Source of the DNA: Myxococcota bacterium
GTDB taxonomy: Bacteria > Myxococcota_A > UBA9160 > UBA4427
Length of the DNA stretch: 64,000 bases
Reading direction: 5' to 3'
NCBI GenBank assembly: GCA_041389495.1
Contig: JAWKRT010000001.1
Coordinates: forward strand, 2,232,001 to 2,296,000
The translations under genes and the position numbers were made by a program. Shown here in pieces: positions 59,823 through 64,000 of this stretch (its first letter is position 1; each line of letters begins with the position of its first letter). The notes under the pieces are model-generated. The model was not told where the DNA came from. It ran no database searches and worked only from the letters and a program-made list of their open reading frames with translations.

Positions 59823-60989
59823 ATGTCCGACGATCAACGCCGCTCCGCGTCCGAGCTCGTCGACTTCACGGCCGAGCTCGGCCGCCTTCGCGGCGAGATC
59901 GACTCGATCGATCGCGAGATCCTCGATCGCCTGAACGCGCGCGCGGCGCTCGTGAAGGAGGTCGGGCGGCTCAAGGCGCAGACCGGACGCGCGCCCGTGT
60001 ACGTGGCGAGCCGCGAGCGCGACCTGATCCAGGCGCTCGTCGCGCAGAACCGCGGCCCGTTCCCCGACGCCGGCATCCAACCCGTCTTCCGCGAGATCGT
60101 CTCCGCCACGCGCTCGCTCGAGGAGACGGTGCGCGTCGCGTTCCTCGGCCCCGACGGCACGTTCAGCCACCAGGCCGTGGTGCGGCAGTTCGGGGCGCTC
60201 GTGGAGCGGCTTCCCGCCGCGCACATCCGCGAGGTCTTCGACCTCGTCGAGCGCGGGCGCGCGCACTACGGCGTCGTGCCGGTCGAGAACACCACCGAGG
60301 GCGCCGTCACCGAGTGCTTCGACGCGCTCGTCGAGAGCGAGCTCGTGATCTGCGGCGAGCTCCAGCTCGAGGTGCGGCAGAACCTGCTCACGAACGCCGG
60401 CTCGCTCGACCGCATCAAGCGCGTCGGCTCGCACCCGCAGCCGCTCGCGCAGTGCCGCGGCTGGCTGCAGCGCGCGCTCCCCGGCATCGAGCTCGTCGAG
60501 ATGGCGAGCACGGCGGCCGCCGCGCGCGCCGCGGCCGAGGACGCGACGTTCGCCGCGATCGGCAGCGACGTCGCCGCCGACGTCTACGGGCTCGAGGTGC
60601 TCGAGCCGTCGATCGAGGATCGCAAGGGGAATCGCACGCGCTTCTTCGTGATCGGGCGCGACCGCCCGGCGGCGAGCGGCGCCGACCTCACGTCGGCGGT
60701 CTTCACGATCAGCAAGGACCAGAGCGGCGCGCTCTTCCGGCTGCTCGAGCCGTTCGCCGCGCACGGCGTGAACCTCACGGCCGTGCAGTCGCGGCCGATG
60801 AAGGGCAAGCCCTGGGAGTACCTGTTCTTCGTCGACATGGAGGGCCACGTCGACGACGCGAACGTGCGCGCCGCGCTCGACGCGGCCGCGGGCGTCGCGC
60901 ACTCGCACAAGCTGCTCGGCTCGTTCCCGGCGGCCAAGACGCCCGAGAGCGCGGCGCGCGCCGTGCGCGAAGGCGGAGGCACGGCCTAG
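59823..60989 (+). CDS. pheA: Bifunctional chorismate mutase/prephenate dehydratase
   Basis: A 388-residue P-protein making phenylpyruvate from chorismate. The AroQ-type chorismate mutase (about 15-95) has LRGEIDSIDREILDRLNARA and KEVGRLKAQTGRAPVYVASRE (quoted in part: KEVGRLKAQTG). The prephenate dehydratase domain (about 105-285) has FLGPDGTFSHQA, VPVENTTEGAV and NRTRFFVIG. A C-terminal ACT domain (about 300-375, with DQSGALFRLLEPFAAHGVNL) should bind Phe. ATG 59823. A 461-residue longer frame begins at the promoter and is rejected. It is one base upstream of hisC. Confidence 0.93.
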   Translation: MSDDQRRSASELVDFTAELGRLRGEIDSIDREILDRLNARAALVKEVGRLKAQTGRAPVYVASRERDLIQALVAQNRGPFPDAGIQPVFREIVSATRSLEETVRVAFLGPDGTFSHQAVVRQFGALVERLPAAHIREVFDLVERGRAHYGVVPVENTTEGAVTECFDALVESELVICGELQLEVRQNLLTNAGSLDRIKRVGSHPQPLAQCRGWLQRALPGIELVEMASTAAAARAAAEDATFAAIGSDVAADVYGLEVLEPSIEDRKGNRTRFFVIGRDRPAASGADLTSAVFTISKDQSGALFRLLEPFAAHGVNLTAVQSRPMKGKPWEYLFFVDMEGHVDDANVRAALDAAAGVAHSHKLLGSFPAAKTPESAARAVREGGGTA

Positions 60990-60990
60990 C

Positions 60991-62088
60991 ATGGCGCTGC
61001 GCGATCGCATCAACCCGCACATCCTCGACCTCGCGCCCTACGAGCCGGGCAAGCCGATCGAGACGCTCGAGCGCGAGCTCGGCATCTCGGGCTCGGTGAA
61101 GCTCGCGTCGAACGAGAACCCGCTCGGGCCGTCGCCGCGCGCGGTCGAGGCGATGCGCGCCGCCGTCGGCGGCGTGAACCGCTACCCCGACGGCGCGAGC
61201 TTCGCGCTGCGCGCGAAGCTCGCGCAGCGGCTCGGCGTGGCCGAGCGGCAGCTCGTGTTCACGGCCGGCGGCGACGAGCTGCTCGAGCTCCTCGCGAAGA
61301 CGCTGCTCGCGCCGGGGCGCCACGTCGTCTACCCGTGGCCCTCGTTCGCGATGTACCCGATCGTCGCGAAGGGCATGGGCGCCGACGCGACGGCCGTGCC
61401 GCTCGCCGCGGGCTTCGTCCACGACCTCGACGCGATGCTCGAGGCCGTCGGGCCGCAGACGCGCCTCGTGATGCTGTGCAACCCGAACAACCCGACGGGC
61501 ACGAGCATCGGCGCGGCCGCCTTCGACCGCTTCATGGAGCGCGTGCCCGACGACGTCGTCGTGTGCGTCGACGAGGCCTACTTCGAGTACGCGCGCCGCG
61601 CCGACTTCCCGGACGCGCTCGCGTGGACGAAGCGCAGGCCGGGCACGGCGGTGCTGCGCACGTTCTCCAAGATCTACGGCCTCGCGGGGGTGCGCGTCGG
61701 CTACGGCGTCTGCGACGAGGAGCTCGCCGGCTACCTCGAGCGCGCGCGGCACCCCTTCAACGTGAACCGCCTCGCCGAGATCGGTGCGGTCGCGGCGCTC
61801 GACGACGCGGAGCACGTCGCGCGCACGCGCTCCGTCAACGCGGAGGGCATCGCCTACCTCGAGCGCGAGCTCGCCGCGCTCGGCGTCGAGACGTGGCCCT
61901 CGGACGCGAACTTCCTGCTCGCGCGCACGGGCGCGGGCGTGTACGACGCGCTCCTGCGCGAAGGCGTGATCGTGCGCCCGATGCGCGGCTTCGGGCTCGA
62001 GGACTGCGTGCGCATCACGATCGGCACGGCCGAGGAGAACGAGCGCGCGGCGAAGGCGCTGCGCAAGGTGCGGGAGGCGGCGGCGTGA
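60991..62088 (+). CDS. hisC: Histidinol-phosphate/aromatic aminotransferase
   Basis: A 365-residue class I/II PLP aminotransferase. It begins with PYEPGKPIETLERELG and KLASNENPLGPSP; CNPNNPTGT, VDEAYFEYA and the PLP-Lys motif TFSKIYGLAGVRVGYG follow. In the pheA-hisC-tyrA setting it probably also transaminates phenylpyruvate, 4-hydroxyphenylpyruvate or prephenate; both roles are known for this family. Its stop overlaps the tyrA GTG. No other his genes are in view. Confidence 0.92.
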   Translation: MALRDRINPHILDLAPYEPGKPIETLERELGISGSVKLASNENPLGPSPRAVEAMRAAVGGVNRYPDGASFALRAKLAQRLGVAERQLVFTAGGDELLELLAKTLLAPGRHVVYPWPSFAMYPIVAKGMGADATAVPLAAGFVHDLDAMLEAVGPQTRLVMLCNPNNPTGTSIGAAAFDRFMERVPDDVVVCVDEAYFEYARRADFPDALAWTKRRPGTAVLRTFSKIYGLAGVRVGYGVCDEELAGYLERARHPFNVNRLAEIGAVAALDDAEHVARTRSVNAEGIAYLERELAALGVETWPSDANFLLARTGAGVYDALLREGVIVRPMRGFGLEDCVRITIGTAEENERAAKALRKVREAAA

Positions 62089-63101
62089 GCGACGCCCTCA
62101 CGGTCGGAGCTTCCGGCCCCGCGCCGCGTTTCGCGCGCCTCGCGGTGCTCGGGCTCGGCCTGCTCGGCGGCTCGGTCGCGCTCGCGGCGCGCGCGCGCGG
62201 CGTGGCCGCACACGCGGTCGGCATGGCGCGCCGCGCGGCTCCGCTCGAGGCCGCGCTCGCCGCGGGCGTCGTCGACGAGGCGGGCGGCCCGGCCGACCTC
62301 CCGCGTCTGCTGCGCGGCGCCGACCTCGTCGTGCTCGGCACGCCGGTCGCGGCGATGGCGCGCGTGCTCGAGGAAGCGGCGCCGCACCTCGCGCCGGGCG
62401 CGATCGTCACCGACGTCGGCAGCGTGAAGGCGCAGCCCGTCGCGACGCTGCCCGCGCTGCTGCCGGCGGGCGTGCACTTCGTCGGCTCGCACCCGATGGC
62501 CGGGAGCCACCGCGTCGGCGTCGAGCACGCGCGCGCCGACCTGTTCGAGGGCCGCACCGTCGTGGTCACGCCCGTGGCGTCGACCGACGCGGGAGCGGCC
62601 GCGAAGGTCGAGGCGCTCTGGCGCGCGCTCGGCGCGCGCGTCGTGCGGCGCACGCCCGACGCGCACGACGCCGAAGTCGCGTGGACGAGCCACCTGCCGC
62701 ACGTGACCGCGTACGCCTATGCGCTCGCGCTCGGCGCCGCGCCGCGCGGCGCGGGCGAGCTCGCGGCGACCGGCTTCGCCGACTTCACGCGCATCGCGCA
62801 CAGCAATCCCGAGCTCTGGGCCGACATCCTGGCGACGAACGGCAAGTCGCTCGCGGGGCCCATCCAGCGCGTCGCGGACGCGCTCGGCGAGCTCGCGCGC
62901 GCCGTCGAGTCCGGCGACGCCGAAGCGCTCGAACGACTTCTCGCAGCGGCTCGCGAGACGCTCGCGGAGGTGGCCCATGCGGCGCCCCCGCAGCGTCTCG
63001 TCCCGCTGCGCGAGGAGGCCCGATCCGGGGGCCCGAACCCGGAAATCCAGGCTGCCCCCACGAGTGGGCGGCCACCCGAGGAAAGCGATCCACATTCATG
63101 A
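62085..63101 (+). CDS. tyrA: Prephenate dehydrogenase
   Basis: A 338-residue enzyme oxidising prephenate (or arogenate) to the tyrosine precursor. The N-terminal NAD(P) motif is VLGLGLLGGSVALAARARG, then GTPVAAMARVLEE, TDVGSVKAQP, GSHPMAGSHRVGVEHA (catalytic His region) and SHLPHVTAYAYA follow. There is no ACT domain. GTG 62085 overlaps hisC; the C-terminal 35 residues are disordered and overlap the rpsA ATG by four bases. The usual aroA and cmk genes are missing between this gene and rpsA. Confidence 0.92.
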   Translation: MSDALTVGASGPAPRFARLAVLGLGLLGGSVALAARARGVAAHAVGMARRAAPLEAALAAGVVDEAGGPADLPRLLRGADLVVLGTPVAAMARVLEEAAPHLAPGAIVTDVGSVKAQPVATLPALLPAGVHFVGSHPMAGSHRVGVEHARADLFEGRTVVVTPVASTDAGAAAKVEALWRALGARVVRRTPDAHDAEVAWTSHLPHVTAYAYALALGAAPRGAGELAATGFADFTRIAHSNPELWADILATNGKSLAGPIQRVADALGELARAVESGDAEALERLLAAARETLAEVAHAAPPQRLVPLREEARSGGPNPEIQAAPTSGRPPEESDPHS

Positions 63102-64000
63102 CTGAATCGAACCACGCAACGTTTGCAGATCTGTTCGGCGACCGGAGCACTCCGTTCAAGGAGGGCGAGGTCGTCCGCGGAAAGGTGCTGTCGATCGACA
63201 GCGATCACGTCCAGGTCGACGTCGGCGGGAAGTCCGAGGGGCTCGTCGCGAGCTGGGAGTTCATGGACGACGACGGGACGATGCTCGTCAAGGTCGGCGA
63301 CGTCGTCGACGTGCTCGTCGAGGAGCCGGAGGACGAGGACGGGCGCGTCGTGCTCTCGAAGGAGAAGGCCGAGCGCCTCAAGGTCTGGGACGAGATCTCC
63401 AAGGCCTACGAGAGCGACGAGGCCGTGGACGGCACGATCGTGTCGCGCGTCAAGGGCGGGCTCTCCGTCGACATCGGCGTCAAGGCGTTCCTCCCGGGCT
63501 CGCAGGTCGACCTGCGGCCGGTGCGGAACCTCGAGGCGCTGCTCGGCGAGAAGCTCCAGTTCAAGATCATCAAGTTCAACAAGCGACGCGGGAACATCGT
63601 GCTGTCGCGGCGCGCGCTGCTCGAGACCGAGCGGCGCCAGCTGCGCGACGAGACGCTGAAGACGCTGGCCGAGGGGCAGATCATCGACGGCGTGATCAAG
63701 AACCTCACGGACTACGGCGCCTTCATCGACCTCGGCGGCATCGACGGGCTCCTGCACATCACCGACATGTCGTGGGGCCGCATCTCGCATCCGAGCGAGA
63801 TCTTCTCGGTGGGCGACGAGATCAAGGTGAAGGTGCTCAAGTTCGACACGGACAGCGAGCGCGTCTCGCTCGGGCTCAAGCAGATCCAGCCCGACCCGTG
63901 GATCGACGTCGGCATGCGCTACCCGATCGGGAAGCGCGTGCAGGGCAAGGTCGTGTCGCTCACGGACTACGGCGCGTTCATCGAGCTCGAGCCGGGCATC
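63098..64000 (+). CDS. rpsA: 30S ribosomal protein S1, 3' end missing
   Basis: The first 301 residues of S1, an mRNA-binding ribosomal protein. Three full S1 domains are visible (from VVRGKVLSIDSDHVQVDVG, AVDGTIVSRVKGGLSVDIG and IIDGVIKNLTDYGAFIDLG), and a fourth begins (RVQGKVVSLTDYGAFIELE). The sequence runs off the window. ATG 63098 overlaps the tyrA stop; GAGGAAAG upstream is far from the start, so coupling to tyrA or a further signal must help. The start region is visibly more AT-rich than its surroundings, which fits a strongly expressed gene. Confidence 0.96.
   Translation, partial: MTESNHATFADLFGDRSTPFKEGEVVRGKVLSIDSDHVQVDVGGKSEGLVASWEFMDDDGTMLVKVGDVVDVLVEEPEDEDGRVVLSKEKAERLKVWDEISKAYESDEAVDGTIVSRVKGGLSVDIGVKAFLPGSQVDLRPVRNLEALLGEKLQFKIIKFNKRRGNIVLSRRALLETERRQLRDETLKTLAEGQIIDGVIKNLTDYGAFIDLGGIDGLLHITDMSWGRISHPSEIFSVGDEIKVKVLKFDTDSERVSLGLKQIQPDPWIDVGMRYPIGKRVQGKVVSLTDYGAFIELEPGI

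Overview
The window is a GC-rich, tightly packed chromosomal segment from a Gram-negative bacterium. It carries a type IV pilus secretin operon, LptD, lipoproteins and an OmpA-like protein. GTG starts are frequent, and genes often overlap by four bases (ATGA/GTGA) or as TGATG. The pilS-pilR / pilMNOPQ layout followed by aroK-aroB-aroQ, a roadblock protein, a protein kinase with a cyclic-nucleotide domain, and the protein families present suggest a Deltaproteobacteria/Myxococcota-type organism; this is an inference from gene content. I see no insertion sequence, prophage, integrase or CRISPR array.

Layout. 1-18.7 kb: pilS (5' end missing) and pilR, a convergent NtrC-like regulator, a small HTH gene plus pilMNOPQ, then aroK-aroB with a TPR protein, a roadblock protein and aroQ, then a large TPR protein with an ExeA-type ATPase. 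18.8-24 kb: tRNA-Gly(CCC), an EEP-family hydrolase, a metallothionein-like protein, sodB and a run of small envelope/stress genes ending with an OmpA-like lipoprotein. 24-30.3 kb: an SDR oxidoreductase and three large membrane proteins, two of them GT39-like. 30.4-38.6 kb: a kinase/cNMP fusion, DUF4262, greB, chaC, a two-gene osmolyte-type ABC transporter with fused permease and binding protein, a CvpA-like protein and DUF502. 38.4-48 kb: a 57-residue PqqA-like peptide beside a sulfotransferase, a GH1 glucosidase, a PilZ/cNMP protein, an exosortase, queG, GDPD, dcd, dtd, a thioredoxin-like lipoprotein and a Crp-like regulator. 48-64 kb: lptD, a complete trpEGDCFBA operon, coaE, a GGDEF protein, pheA-hisC-tyrA and the start of rpsA.

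The strongest cross-cutting signal is a promoter motif, TCAAG-N15/16-(G/T)CCGAT(A/G), which closely resembles the sigma-28 (FliA) consensus. I find it by eye in front of the pilMNOPQ operon, the big TPR/ExeA pair, the PilZ/cNMP gene, the Crp-like gene and the GGDEF gene, with weaker copies before the NtrC-like regulator, DUF502 and the exosortase. Five of the six TCAAG pentamers I can find outside genes are part of this motif. This would tie pilus assembly to c-di-GMP and cyclic-nucleotide signalling under one alternative sigma factor.

A second signal is an unlisted 57-residue gene (38450-38623, minus) whose C-terminal part matches the PqqA pattern (aromatic-x-basic-Pro-x-Phe ... Glu-x3-Tyr). 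It sits next to a sulfotransferase and has no PQQ genes nearby, so it may be a modified-peptide system. A third is a group of genes with a -10-like hexamer six to eight bases before the start codon and no Shine-Dalgarno, which suggests leaderless mRNAs.
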